From NCBI GenBank assembly GCA_037576195.1, contig CM075101.1, forward strand, positions 15,748,001-15,812,000: a stretch of 64,000 nucleotides of DNA, given 5' to 3'. Below the pieces are notes generated by a model that worked only from the letters and a program-made list of their open reading frames with translations, ran no database searches and was not told the DNA's origin. The stretch is from Phytoseiulus persimilis (lineage: Eukaryota; Arthropoda; Arachnida; Mesostigmata; Phytoseiidae). Of this stretch, positions 1-12,184 are shown in pieces. Each line of letters begins with the position of its first letter. The stretch's first letter is position 1. Made by a program: the position numbers and the translations under genes.

Positions 1-534
1 ACGCCCGACGAACGATGGTCGAAAGCCATCTTGAACTTCGTGGAATTCCTGGGAATATAAACAGAGTGTCGAACTCTAGTGTCGCGAGCCCAAGAGCTGA
101 ACGAGATATACGGCTGCGATCAAATCATAGCAATGTTCTCGGCGCAAGGGAAGCCAGCTCTGAACGCATGCAATTCTCAAATCAAGAAGAGGATACGCGG
201 AAAGCTTGAGCAGAGCTGGAGAGAAGAGATGATCTTCAAGCCCAGTTTGGAACTATCCCGGAAAGGGAAACTATCCCTCGGTGTACGAAGCAGCCTCTAC
301 GAAAATCGGCGAGGTGATGCTATCCTAGCTCTGGCAAGAGCAGGCATGCTTCCAACCAGAACGCACGCGATGTATTCCAACGGGCAGGAAAGCAGTACCT
401 GCCTAAGGTGCGGCCTGTACGAAGAAAATGTGAAACACGTCATCGTCGAATGCAACGACGCCCACTTCACAGAAGATGATCTCCTCGAACGACTAGGACT
501 CCTCGAGGAGAAACAGAACCCATCTCTGCTGTAG
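1..534 (+). mobile_element. 3' end of a non-LTR retrotransposon ORF2 (truncated by window edge)
   Basis: The open frame at 79-534 reads to a TAG stop and carries, near its end, the C-x2-C-x8-H-x4-C knuckle (CLRCGLYEENVKHVIVEC, about 393-450) preceded by RAGMLPTRTHAMYSN. This is the usual C-terminal layout of LINE ORF2 proteins after the reverse transcriptase. An in-frame TAA at 58-60 separates it from the sequence before, so this copy is probably dead. The reverse transcriptase lies outside the window. The clade cannot be decided from this piece. Confidence 0.7.
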
Positions 535-960
535 AAAACGAGAAGAATCCTAGAAAACTGGGAGAAAGTAGTCCATCTGATCCGCACCTGACATGAAAGG
601 CTGAGAAGAGCTCAATGTAACATACAAATCACTCCAATCTGTATCAAAAAATACCCATACCACATCCGATTCCAAGGAGAAGTTTCGTGGGATTAGATTA
701 TCTGGAGATCTGTGTTCGCCCGCCTGCGCTAGCCGACCATCGCAGCTGCTTTTGCAGCTGAGCGCATCCCTGTCACCAGTTGAATCAGATTTTTCCGCTC
801 TCGCTGCAAGAGTAAATAACGCGAAGGGAATCAGCGTCAGACATCGAAACGAGCTGAAAGAACTGGCAGTCAATGCTGAAAATCGAAACTCTACAGAGAA
901 CAGCTGGTGTAAGTCAATCATATGCCTTGATGAGAATGTATCACCATTCCCATGCATTCA

Positions 961-3900
961 ATGGAAATATTCTCCCTCTTGACTGTAGCGGCTGTCCTGC
1001 TTGCCAGCCCTGGAACCTCCGAAGGTGAGTTGAACTTGTTTGCAGCGCGGTCTCTGACTTCTCAGATCCTTGGAATCGGCTATAATACCTCCAGCGGGGT
1101 GCTTCTGACGCCGAAGCCTGGGAGAAATGATTTTTAGCCGGGGGGCGCACCCCTCTATCGGTTGAGCGACGCCAGATACCAAATCTGGGCGACTCCATGA
1201 AGAAAAGATACCATTTGTTGCCGCTTCGAAACTAGAGTATCTGGCTCTGTTATTTCAGCTCAAGACACACTGAAAGACGCACCGACTCAATACAGGTCGA
1301 AGATGTCCCCGAGGCTACCGCTGGGATTCAATGAGACGAGTTTGCGGTGGGTGAGCTAACGGCTCTTAATTCACTTGGCTGCACTCGAACCCCTCCGTTC
1401 AGAACTCCGAGTACCTCATTTCGAGAGCTTTCTCTCCGTGCACTGCGATGGGATCCTGCATTCCTAAGGATTCACGAGCTCCGCACAACGGTGTCTGCAA
1501 ACGGAGAAAATTGAGACCGCCTTGGAACCACGGAGCCTCTCACGATACCAACCATCGGAGTCAATACAGAGCTTTAATCTGTCTATTTTCTGACAGTGGG
1601 GATAATCGTCAACGGCGGTAAATGATGGCGACGAACACCCTCGTCTGTTTGTGAGAATCATTCATGAATGTTCTCGATGGACAATTGTGGTCTGTACTCC
1701 AATGCGGTCAGCAACAGGCCAGCATCCGATTGCACCTCAGACACTCCGATTAAGACTTGCTCAACTAATGGAAACATGCAGAAATAAAGAAGCACCGTTT
1801 AGTGGTCCATAGCCCAGACTACTACTGGCGCAGTCGCAGTGAAGATGCCAGATACTCGTAATTTCGCAATCAAGGAAAAAGGTCTGTTGTCAACATAAAG
1901 GTTGTCAACATTTCTCTGCAAACTGATAGAGGAGACTGAAACAGTGGAATTCTTCGAAAACACCCCGGCTTGTGTGGCGTCTCATGTGAAGTTGGGCCAA
2001 CATCGCAAGAAGATCCTACTTCTAAGAGGGGAAGAACTCCCAACGACACAAGAAGACGCTAATGAGTTTGTGAAACTAGAAGAATTAGACAAACTATGTC
2101 TGACTGCTCTAGAAAAACTGTATTCAACTCTTCCAGAATATCATCCCCTCCGAAGAACACCGAATCATCTCCGCCACGACGAACTCGATCCAACCATCAC
2201 AGACTTCCCGCTCCAAGAAGCTTTTCCCGACCGGAGTTCGACGGAAGAATACATCATGTATCTGGTTGGGAATAATTTTCGAAAGAGAGGTCGTGTCCAA
2301 CGGAACATAGGTGCTCTCATCTAATTTCCTCGATCCAGAATCGTTCTAAACTACGCAGGCATACAAGACGCGTTCAACGCAGCGTGGAAAGATTTAAATG
2401 ATCATTTCCAATCGGCTTCAGACCTCAAGTGCGTGCATCTTCAAGCTCTACGAGGTTTGAATAGGACGCACGGTGTGATCAGACATGGTGACACACGTCG
2501 CTTGGAAAACCTTTTCCACACCGCTTGCGGACACGTCAACGCTCTGAGCTTTAGAAACGGACGCTACTACCTATCAAGCAGTCACGATCATTGATCTAAG
2601 AGAATGTCCTCCCGCATCTCTACGAGAAGATGCCCTCCGGAATCATAACGCCGACGATCTGACTTAAGTCGCATTTGACGACTCGTTAAAATTCTTGAAA
2701 GAAGAAATCCGTGTTCGATGTAGCTCGTGGATGATTTGCAGGAAGAAAGATCTAATAACTCCGAAACCGAAAGAACTGGTCGAAGAAACGTTCCGTTTGG
2801 AGTACGAAGATCGAGCTCACAAACAAACTTAACAATCCTCAAGGCTGTAAGAGGACAGAGACAAAGACCTAACAGATGATTTGAACTAATAGAAGGGGGT
2901 TTGCCAGTTCTCACTCCGAAACCGCTAAAGAGAACTATTCCGTTCTGTTCCGGAAAAATCGCAAGAACAGAAGCCGAAATCGATCGTAAGCGAATCATGG
3001 CTATTCTGGACAGCGGTGCATCCATCCTGATCGTGAGTATGAAATAATGGACGAGAGAAGAATCTTCGAAGGGAAGAAAAACTATCCAAGCTCAACCGCT
3101 GGACGAAAATTCTCCTTGAGGTTGCACCATTCAAATATGAAGTCGAGTGTCTTATCCTGGAAAACCTCTCTTATGACCCCCGACGCGCACCATAAAATTC
3201 GATCCACTCTTCGATGATCCTTCAAGTTTCGGAAACGCAAAGTCCTGTGAAGCAGAGCAAGTTTTTGATGTCAGGACTGTGGAAGATTTGGAGAAGAGTT
3301 ACCCAAAAGTGGTGTGTCAGTCAGCCCTGTTACGAAAGCTAGTCGGACCCCAGGGTCCGTGGAAGCGTTTCCGGGTAGTTCGGCGTGGGCCGCCGGGGGG
3401 CTCACAAGCGCACCGGTTGGAACTCCAGAATCGCTTCATGTTCAATGAAATTATCTAGAGAGGAGCGCCGCGGCGCTACATGTATTCATGGTTCTAGGTG
3501 AAGTGTCAGCCCGCAGTACGGCGAACCAATATTTGTATGTAAATAAAAATGGCCAAGTCGGTCCCAGGGTACACGGCGGTCGGCTGCAATGCAGCGCCGC
3601 ATGTCGGAATCTTGCACGTGCAGTATGAATCTCACCGTTCACGAGAACGGATCGCGAGAGCCAGCGCTCTCAACAACAGTGCAATTCGACGGTCACCTGG
3701 GACGGCTGCGGCCGGTACATCTTGCAGTTACGACTTGTCATTCTCAGGTTGGAGCCGGTCGGATTTGCATCAAGCCCATCCAACCATGGTGAAATTTTTT
3801 GAATTACCGTTCCGTCTGGAAAACGAAACTCCGATATGCCGGAAGCCCTACAAACTATCGAGAGCTAAACTATGTCAAGCAGGAGTTAGAAACAATGAAG

Positions 3901-6094
3901 AAACACGGGATTATCCAAGAGTCGTCTTCGGCATTTGCAAGTCCAATCTAATTGGTCTCGAAACCCCGTGGGACGAGGAGATAGTGCACAGACCAAGGAT
4001 TCGTCAACAATCAGACTGAACCAATCAGTTGGCCTCTGCCGAAAATCGACGAGATAATTGCTGAAACAGGAGGATGCAGCTTTTTCGCGACTGTAGATTT
4101 GTTGAAAGGTTTTTGGCAACAGCCACTGACCGAGGAAACAAAGGAGTTCTTTGCCTTCGTCACTCCTTCCGGCACTTTCGCATACAGTGTGAATCCTTTT
4201 GGTTGGAAGAACTCCCCAAAGTATTTCCGGAAAATGATGGATCAAGTCCTACATCCTCATCGTTTGGATTGCCGTTGGTACACTCATGATATTATCATTT
4301 TCTCCAAAAGCCCCCGTGAACACAACGTTCACCTACAGAAGGTCCTCGAGACCCTCAATGATGTGGAATTAAAATTGAATCGCAAAAAGTCATCATTATA
4401 CAAGCCGCAGGTTGTGTTTCTGGGAAGGAACATCGATGGGAAAACCAAATCAACTAAAGAAGAGTCAGCGGAAAAAGTGAACTCTATCAAGGTACCATCG
4501 ATTGCAAAGCAGCTGCAACGCTTCCTAGGGCCGTGTGGTAATTTTCGAACTTTCCTAAGAGATTTCTCCGCAATCGCGAGACCTCTCACAAAGCTCACTC
4601 TGAAAGACTCCGAGTTCAAGTGGTCCCAATAGCATCAAGAAGCGTTTGATGTTTTCAAATCGGAGATTACTCAAAATCCGGTGCTCGAACTTCCGGATTT
4701 CTCAAAGACCTCCAACCTTACAATGGACCCATCTGATTTGGGAACCGGTGCTGTGTTGACTCAGACGGAAGGCAGTAACCGTGATCGCATCATCGGTTAT
4801 GAGTTATCACTCGTATACGTTCACGAAGGCCAAAAGAAATTCACGACTAATGGGAAAGAGATGCTTGCCGTTCTCAAAGTAATAGAATACTTCGGGAGTT
4901 ATCTTGACGGCCAAAAGTTCTCGCTACACACCGACCACAGTGCTTCGAAGGAACTTCTTACCACGAAAGAACCGATGGGAAGAACCGCTCGTTGGATCCA
5001 CAAACTTGCCGAGTTTGATTTCACTGTCATCCACAAACCCGGGAAGAGCATTGGTCATGCGGATGCGCTGTCTCGCTTACCACAAGAGTCAGAAGCCGCT
5101 TTCTTGGCAACGGCCACGGGTATATGGGGGAAGATTTCCGTGCCTGAACAGGAACGGAAGAAGATTTCGACAGGATAACACGATTCTCCAGATTCGGGCG
5201 GTCATGACGGTGGTTGGATGACCTACATGAAGATGTCCAAACGATTCGAGTGGCCAAATGTTCGGTCAGAGGTGATGGAATACGTGAAGACCTGTCCGAT
5301 ATGTCAGAAATACAAAGCCAAGTTCAGGCCAAGAGTGGATCGCCTTTGCTTGAAATCCAATGACATCCCCGCAATGCACACGGTTCATGTGGATTTTGCG
5401 GAGCTCACTAAAGCCAGTCAGCGGGGCTCAAGGACGAGGGCTTTCATCGTCGCAATCGATCGGAATACACGTTTCGCGGCAGCGAAAGCGAGCAAGGAGA
5501 ATGCTGAAGCAGTCATGAGTCTGTTGAACCAGAGAGTTTTCGATAACTCTGACCACGCAAAGGTTTCCGAGTGTCGGAAGTCGAGAAGGGGGATAGAACT
5601 CCAGGTTGGCGATCCTTCCAGCCCACGATCGAATGCATTGGCAGAGAGGTTAATTCGGGACTTGAAGACGTTCATTTCGAGGTACCCTAGTATGCGCGGA
5701 GGTTGGAGAGCAACTCCCAATGCCGCTGTTCGTCATCATACCCGTTCAAGGTGCAGAACCATCGGATGCTCCTCAAATTTCGCTCTGAACAACGAAATTA
5801 CCCATCTTCCTGCCGACGAAAGACTCAGTATCCGCGAGAGATAACAACTTCGCGAGGAAAGCTCCTCCTCTAAACAAGAGAACGAGAGCCGAGAAAAGCA
5901 AAAAAAAAAAACTTCGACAAGAGGCATAACGCTAAGATCTCGTGTAGGGGGCAGTAGTGTGGGGCGGACACTATACAAGCAGAGTTAAAGAAGGACCGTT
6001 CAGTAGTCCATAGCCAAGAATGATACTAAACATTCCTGTAAGGAGGTGCTCATTTTCCCCAGGACGTTCCAACCCCCAACCATCCTGTAGCTGA
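961..6094 (+). CDS. Cysteine-containing small secreted peptide, copy A (exons 961-1024, 1296-1346, 6063-6094)
   Basis: Three-exon model, predicted 48 residues. Exon 1 encodes a signal peptide (MEIFSLLTVAAVLLASPGTSE) and ends in GAAG|gtgagt. Exon 2 follows ...tacag and encodes RRCPRGYRWDSMRRVC in the phase left by exon 1, then a gtgggt donor. Exon 3 starts after ttttccccag at 6062 and gives a short tail with one Cys before TGA. An ATG also lies at 952 in the same frame; 961 matches the start in the other copies. Intron 2 is about 4.7 kb because a gypsy element sits in it. The usual AATAAA after exon 3 is not visible, so the copy may be dead. Function unknown; a secreted peptide is inferred only from the N-terminus. 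Confidence 0.45.
1902..2324 (+). pseudogene. Gag-like frame of the gypsy element
   Basis: A 140-codon open frame directly after the primer-binding-like site, rich in charged helices and without recognisable domains. Its place between the 5' LTR end and the protease motif is the basis for calling it gag. Gag-like coding continues with stops to about 2590. No CCHC knuckle was identified. Confidence 0.4.
2980..3045 (+). pseudogene. Aspartic protease motif of the gypsy element
   Basis: The reading at 2998-3030 gives MAILDSGASILIV, the D-S/T-G-A active-site motif of retroviral-type aspartic proteases followed by a hydrophobic strand. It lies between the gag-like and RT parts as expected for Ty3/gypsy. 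An in-frame stop follows within about 20 nt, so the domain is broken. Confidence 0.55.
3781..5178 (+). pseudogene. Gypsy reverse transcriptase and RNase H, broken
   Basis: RT starts with LENETPICRKPYKLS (about 3815) and, after a frame change near 3890, continues as KKHGIIQESSSAFASP, then FFATVDLLKGFWQQ (4081), FGWKNSP (4198) and the active-site box. That box reads YTHDII (about 4279) rather than Y-x-D-D, so a catalytic Asp is missing. RFLGPCGNFRTF is the thumb/connection signature. An in-frame TAG at 4630-4632 interrupts the frame, which resumes with an RNase H domain: TMDPSDLGTGAVLTQ, FSLHTDH and GHADALSRLP (4720-5085). Family assignment is firm; the copy is inactive. Confidence 0.85.
5218..5844 (+). 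pseudogene. Gypsy integrase, broken
   Basis: The frame carries CPICQKYKAKF (zinc-binding half, about 5296), then MHTVHVDFAELTKA with the first catalytic Asp (about 5375), and later SPRSNALAERLIRDLKTF, which fits the region of the catalytic Glu. The middle part lacks the usual second Asp block and the chromodomain or GPY region is not recognisable. The order behind RNase H and before the 3' LTR end is normal for Ty3/gypsy pol. Confidence 0.75.
5943..6032 (+). repeat. 3' LTR remnant of the gypsy element
   Basis: Begins with TGTAGGGGGCAGTAG after an A-rich tract (5900-5911), and ends near ccatagccaagaatgatac. It matches the 5' LTR end at 1786-1825. Only about 40 bp can be aligned by eye, so this LTR pair is old or partly deleted. 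Confidence 0.5.
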
Positions 6095-6099
6095 ACTGT

Positions 6100-7440
6100 A
6101 CCTCCCGAATGCGCGTGTTGGTATGTATGAACTTCTCAAATCTTCGACTGCACAGACAAACCCAAGCGCTTCTTTCTTGACCTGACGGCAGTTTAATTCT
6201 CCGTGGAGAGAGCGCGACACGCGAATGATCGATTTTCCTTTTCGCTGGGCGTTTCATGCACCAAAACTGTGCTTCTTGGGCTGGTGTCAGCACCGACGAT
6301 GGTGGGTGGCCTGGGATGAAAAATAATGTGAACCAGTCAGAGTAAAGCCAGATTAGATATTGCTTCATCTTATGGGAGTTCTTTCGTTTCGGAGTGCTCA
6401 TTCGAATTTCACGTATTTCGTTTCCTCCGGAAAAAACACTGATTCAATTGACTATATCAGAGTCCAGTTCCCAAACGTCACATCTCCAAGAACACCAATT
6501 TCAGGATGCTTTCAGAATATGGTAAGCCTCGAAATCTCGCTTTTCATGGTGTATATAAGAATCCTGGAATCTTTTCCTTCCTATATCCTTCATTTCCGCT
6601 GAAATCAAGCAATGCATCGCGGCTCTTCGCTGAACAGGATAGGATGGTTGTGCAGTGAAAGAAAGCAAATTCATGATTGTCATCTGTATACGTGGACCGA
6701 GCATCAGGCACGGGAAGGCACAGACCCAAAATTATATCCTTGCCCTCATCATATCAATGCCGTCGAATCCCAGGGCTTTCTCTGATAAACATCAACTTAT
6801 AATTGGAGCTGGGAAGCGCAATCCATCTTATCTGTTCGCGTCCCGATTTTCCGCGTTTCTGCATGCAGTTGTCTAGATTTCAGGGATCCAGATTCAAAAA
6901 GTCACATGTCAATCTGCCCGATACTGGGTTTGACCGTTTTAAAGCGTGAATTCCGGTTGCTATTCATAGAAATCGAGTGCGCTGCGCGGCTATGTTACCT
7001 TGAATTGAAATTCAGAAAATTCGGTGGAGTGGATAAGAGACCACAGTTTTCCGTTGTTCTCTCAGAAACCGGAGAAGCTTTACTGGAAATGAAAGAAAAT
7101 CGCGCTCAGCGTTCTCCCTGGACAATCACAAGGAGCGGAGCTCTTGTTGAAATTCGCGCTTCCACTACCAGCGATGGGATGCCGCGGAGCGCACGAAAGC
7201 TCTTTCAGACGGTGTGGTGAAAATCAGACTCTTCTGAGATCCTTCCCATGGGAATCCGAGCTATGGGAATCAGCGTGAGATTCCGGGAATTTTCTGCGTC
7301 AGTTGGGTTGGAGGGATTGCTCGCAGTTCTTTGTCTTGTCTGTATATCAGAGCCCCGAGTTCGTGGAGCCCCCTGCACAGATGTTTTGAGATCTTTAAAA
7401 GAGCGCCCGAGCAGCGTGGAAGTCACAGCTCCTCGTTGGA
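6100..7440. other. No gene recognised
   Basis: Downstream flank of peptide copy A. Only short open frames are present (longest about 104 codons), with no domain signatures on either strand. The stretch at 7380-7440 is already related to the 5' flank of the peptide family. Confidence 0.4.
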
Positions 7441-7454
7441 GTTACGGAATAAGC

Positions 7455-8840
7455 ATACAAACCTTCTCGATCCTGTGGCAAATGTCGGATTGGCGATCTC
7501 CAGGACCTCTCAAGGTGGGTTGATCCGACTCCTCAGGTTCTCAGACTGCCGCGTGTTCGGATGATAGAGTTTCGTCGTTCGACCTCGTAGAACTCGGTCG
7601 CATTTTGAACTCGAGGACTCTGCTCTCGCTTTACGACAATAGATCTTCTTCAGAACGGCGTACTTTGCGTCAGTGTCAAAGTATCCCCATCCAAATGAGC
7701 GGTAGAACCGGAGAGAGAGTTGAACTTTGGGGGAACCAGGAGAAAAAATGCTGCCACCGATCGACATGCATGGTGGACATGCGGCAATCTCCATTGTCCC
7801 TACTACTGCTCCCTGCTGTTGGGTTATGCAATAATCTTGTCTCTCTTGGATATAAGGGTCGATTTCACTCCCTCTCGACACGGTTGCACGTCAAGAACTT
7901 TGATAAGTTCTCCGACTGGGGCGAGAACCCAGGGTGGTGATTGGACTTCTTACAAATCAGGGTTTCCCTGCATGAGATCTTCGCGATTTTGGTCGACGCC
8001 TTCAAAAGGAATTGACCTTCTTGCTGACACACACAGGCACTCCAATCAGGTGAATTTGGCCTCCAATCGGTTGAAGGGTGCGATCACGAGCAAAAATAGT
8101 CTCCTAAAAGAACCGTTCCTGGTTCGAAGTCAGAGCCGCAGCAACGATTGTATAAAGTTCTCGTATATGGAATTGTGATTTCAAACGAGTCTTATCGAAG
8201 TTCCGAATCGACTCATTGCAGGCCGTGCGCACGAAAAATGTCGCCGGGCTACCGCTAGGATGCTCGGAGAACATACTACTGTGAATGTATTGAAAATTTC
8301 CCTTCTTCTTGCTCGCCTAGCTCAACTTGGGTCGCTGATTCATCCGAACGAGGATACTGGCAAACACCCACCGACGTCCATTCGTCGAACGGACCCAAGT
8401 ACTCTCCTCTGAGGGCCTTTTCTTCCTGTTCTGCTGAGGGAGATGAGATTTTTTGCGGAACAGAGCGACTCTGCATGACATCTAGTGTTGCTGAGTCGAA
8501 CAACTCCAAGAATTTTCGAATCGCGATGCCGGTGAATGAAGCACGTGTTCAGCCCTCATGAGGGCCATCAAACCTTCCAAGATTCCAACCTGTGAAGAAG
8601 ATGCAGTGTGATAATCCTTCGTTTTCCGACAACAAGGAACACTATCGATGGCAGGGAATGACAGCCAAAAAAATCCTCGTCAATTTGAGAGCATCAGTCC
8701 CATATGTTCTTGAGGGGCCATTGTGGCATTAACCGTAATATTCATGGCCGAAGTCCATCTGATCGGAATGGTTCAATTGAGGAATATTCTTCTCTACTTA
8801 TTTACAGTCTGGACGCCGTTCGTTGGCAACCTTCAGAGGA
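7455..8840 (+). pseudogene. Wrecked copy F of the secreted peptide gene
   Basis: The flank cccctgcacagatgttttgag at 7369 resembles the 5' flank of copies B and C. Signal-exon remnant at 7455-7514 starts ATACAAACCTTCTCG (ATG lost) and ends CAAG|gtgggt. Exon 2 remnant at 8222-8272 follows ...cattgcag and keeps TGTCGCCGG-GCTACCGCTAGGATGC with one base missing against other copies. The intron-2 relic GATAATC..CGATGGCAGGGAATGAC is near 8611-8680, and an acceptor ttatttacag at 8817 stands where exon 3 should begin. Loss of ATG and the deletion make this a pseudogene. Confidence 0.55.
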
Positions 8841-9900
8841 GGAATCAACAGTTGTTTAGCGGTCCGCTTCCATGGGGTTAGAGGCACGTGCAGTGGATAG
8901 AAATCCGACGAAGTCTTGATTGCGGTTGTCGACAGAGCGTCAACATACAAGTAAAATCTCTCGAGCGCGCCCATCCTGGCTTGCTCAGAATTAACACGTT
9001 CACCCTAAGGTTTCTTGGGAATCTCTATTGAGTTCGAAATATTAGGATACCATCAGTGATACTCGGCTAAAAAAAGAGTGTCTCCACGTTGGATTCTCGG
9101 ACGGGTCCTGTCGACGAACTCGGTCCTGCCTCTGACTTTCCAGGCTAGCCCGTTATTGTCGTCGCGGTTGCTCTGCTGTTTTGGGATGAAACGAGACATT
9201 CCATCTGATTAGCCATCGTAACTCGGATCCAGAATCCTCATTCATTCATCACTTGAGCCTTGAGCCCGTTCGCGAGGTGAGCCATTGTCCCGTCGTAGAT
9301 GAACTTCTTGAACTTTCCTCCGGTATTAATCATCAAAAACGCTCCTTCCTCGATCTAACTGTAATTTCATTCTTTTTCGAAGAGAGGGCGTGACACACTT
9401 GTGATCGTCCTGCTCGTTTTTCTCGTTCTCTTTGGCTAGCGCGAGCGCTGACGATTATGGACACAATTGACCAGTAATAAGAATGTGCCAAAATCCAGGT
9501 CCTGTCTCGTTCCATCCAAGCAACAGAATACTCTTGACTGCAATGACCAGCTACAAAGCCTCACCAAACCTCCAGTGGAAGGACGATGGCGCACCCTAAA
9601 GAAGGATCGCCATGTAGTCTGTGGCAGGAGACCGAATCAGAACATCAACGTCAACCGACCTGATGTAAAAAGTTCATCAACAGCACCAGGCCGAGTAACG
9701 CGAAAGGCGCTCTATTCGCTCCCGTTTCAAAAGGGGCTGAACTGAGTATCACGAATGCTGTCGTGAAGGAGTCGTGTTCTCCGAGAACATCATCCGAAAA
9801 CTAGAAAAACGCCGTGGCGACCTGACTTCGGCCGGCGAGTTTGGCCCCATCTTCCGTCGCGCAAAAGTTACGTACAAAAAAAAGAGAACTCCGAAACTTG
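8841..9900. other. No gene recognised
   Basis: Short frames only. The sequence lies between wrecked copy F and the 3' end of copy D. Nothing here gave a domain signature on either strand. Confidence 0.35.
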
Positions 9901-9958
9901 ATCGATCGGCCGATATCTTTATTGAGTCGTAGTGAGCAAGGAACTGAGGAGGTACAGT

Positions 9959-11166
9959 TCAGCCGCAAGATGGTGTACGGTTGAAGCGTCCTGGGGAAGA
10001 AGAGCATCTTCCTCGTGAACTCTTCCGATCAGTTGACCAAGTCGTATTCGGAGTGTTTGAGGTGCAACCAGGTATTGGCTTCCAGCTGACAGCACTGAGG
10101 AACTTACCACAATTGTTCAGAACCTTCAGGAGGAATGCTCACAAGCTGACACGAGGGCCTTCTCCGGCATCATTTTCCGTTGATGATTATCCTCACTGTC
10201 AAAAAACAGACATATTAGTTTTCTGTATCGACTTCAGAGGTTGGGATCTTGAGAGACTGCGTAGGGGCCCAGCGCACGATGGATGAGCAGAACCGTTCAA
10301 ATACATACCGCAAATCCGTCTCCTTGAATCCCAGCGGTAGCCTCGGGGACATCTTTGTCCTGCAATGGATCGGTGCGTCTTTCAATGTCTGAAGCTTAAA
10401 TGACAAAGCCAGATACAGAAATCCGTCTCAATCAAAGCTGCGGCTCTGGTCTCGAATCAGCAACAAGTGATATCTCTGCTTTATAGAACCCCCCCCCCCC
10501 CCCCCCCAACTTGGTTTCGAGCCTCGCTCAACCGACAGAAGGGCGAGTATTCCGGGACGCACTTCCCCGAGGAGTGATTCGCTCTCATCGAGGGAGCAAT
10601 GAGGCGTGCAGTACTTTTTTGAAGCTTAGGCAGGATTCCTGACAGAAGAGCGTCATCGAAAAAAACACCCGTACAGCAGTTATAGGCAGAACACGCGATG
10701 GGAAGCGCATGGTGCGTCATTATGCGAGCAACCGAGTAGGAAAATCGTGATTCCGTTTCCCGGGGGAGAGTTGAACGGGAGGGGACGAAGAAGCTCGAGA
10801 ATCACAAATGCATGCCGATCGGTGATGCAACCGGAATTTTTATCGGTGTGCTATAGTGACTCCCTCCCTCTTCTCCATGCTACCCCCCTTTCGGATGGGA
10901 ACAATCCGCCGCTGATTTGCGGGAGAGCTAACGACCCATCCGAGCTTGGTTGTAAAAATCGCGGATCGTGCCGATTCCACGAGGTAGAAAGACGAAGCCC
11001 TGTGAACCGGGCCGCAGAACCGACTCGGGGACCTCCACTGGAGGTATCGAAGCTGCTCCAGAGCACCTGAGGAGTCAGATGGTGCAGATCAGCTCAACTC
11101 ACCTTCAGAAGTCCCGAAGCTAGCCAGCAGGACAGCTGCCAGAGTCAAGAGGGAGAAGATTTTCAT
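9959..11166 (-). CDS. Cysteine-containing small secreted peptide, copy D (exons 11103-11166, 10309-10359, 9959-9990)
   Basis: Predicted 48 residues on the minus strand. Exon 1 encodes MKIFSLLTLAAVLLASFGTSE with donor GAAG|gtgagt. Exon 2 (after ...ccattgcag) encodes QRCPRGYRWDSRRRIC and ends at gtatgt. Exon 3 follows ttcttccccag and gives a tail with one Cys and a TGA stop; AATAAA lies at 9918-9923 (complement). CTCAAAAGG about 50 bp upstream of the ATG may act as the core promoter. The mature part would be about 26 residues, basic, with three Cys, one predicted unpaired. All splice sites are canonical and no stop interrupts the model, so this is one of the better copies. Function unknown. Confidence 0.58.
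10489..10507. repeat. Poly-C tract in intron 1 of copy D
   Basis: Nineteen consecutive C. A shorter C tract (30391-30402) lies at the matching place in the duplicate copy E, so the tract predates the duplication. Length is likely unreliable in assembly. Confidence 0.8.
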
Positions 11167-12184
11167 GCTTGTTCGAGAACTTGCCGAGAAGCTGTGATCT
11201 CTACGCTGCTCCTGCCTCCTTTTGAGCATTCCGAAACATCTGTGCGATAGCAGTGACGAGCAGTCGAGTCTCTGACATTGCGTAGATACAGATCGTTCAG
11301 GAAAACCCTTCAATCATCATTCTCGCACCGTGCGAGACTTCATACGGGATCGAATGCCCTGAGGAGTTCGAAAATTCTAGCCAGCGGCGGAAAGGTGATA
11401 CATTCTCATCCAGGCATATGATTGACTACAACCAGCTGTTCTCTCTACGTTTTACATTTTCAACATCGATTTCAAATTTTTGCAATGAGTCCCCCTGCCT
11501 GGCGCCCACAGCGCTGTTCACTTTGGGAGGGATCTCAGACACGTTGCAATCTTACAAGAGAGTTTTACAGAGTCTCCAGCACGGTCTGTAGCATCCCCTC
11601 GCTGTAAAGGGACTCGCGAATCCCAGCCAGAGCTCGATAGAACGCAAATGGAGGTATCGTCTCGTACATTCGCTAATCCTATACCACAACATACAAACCG
11701 AATCGGGAGATGCTTTGGAGTACACAAGGCGAGACGACTCTCTGGCTCACATGTTTCCAACTATTTTAATTTCTCGGAACTTACCCTTGGACTCACATGG
11801 ACTGAGGGTTTCTATGCTTTCGTCTCAGACTTGTCCAGAGATCCCGAATGGATGATCCAAGGGACGATCGCCGCTCAGGTGGGAATCATGTCGTAGAGAT
11901 TCATGAATCCAAACACAGCCTCTGGATTGAACGATTGATTGACTTATTGGGAAGCGCTTGATGGTTGGGAAGATATGTAGTGCTGCATAGTACGAGCAAG
12001 GTGCGGATCGCGGATCTAAAAACATCTTGAAAGCGCATGTAACATCATCTGGACATCACGGTTCCAGGTAAAGCACGGAAACTTCTGAATTCCATATCTC
12101 CGCAACTTGAGGAAGCCCAGAGCTCCAGCTTTCACACACGTCCGCATAGTAGTTGGGAAGTTTCCATTCCGAAGCTGCTCATAT

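Larger units (their letters stand above)
1755..6032 (+). mobile_element. Degenerate Ty3/gypsy LTR retrotransposon inside intron 2 of copy A
   Basis: Order seen: short LTR end, primer-binding-like TGGCGCAGTCGCAGTG at 1826, gag-like frame, protease motif, RT, RNase H, integrase, purine/A tract, second LTR end. The LTR ends are recognised because about 40 bp at 1786-1825 (ending ccatagcccagactactac) match 5987-6032 (ccatagccaagaatgatac) imperfectly. Both sides then return to sequence shared with other copies of the host peptide gene, which places the insertion within its second intron. Several frameshifts and stops break pol. The exact outer ends and target duplication were not resolved. Confidence 0.75.
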
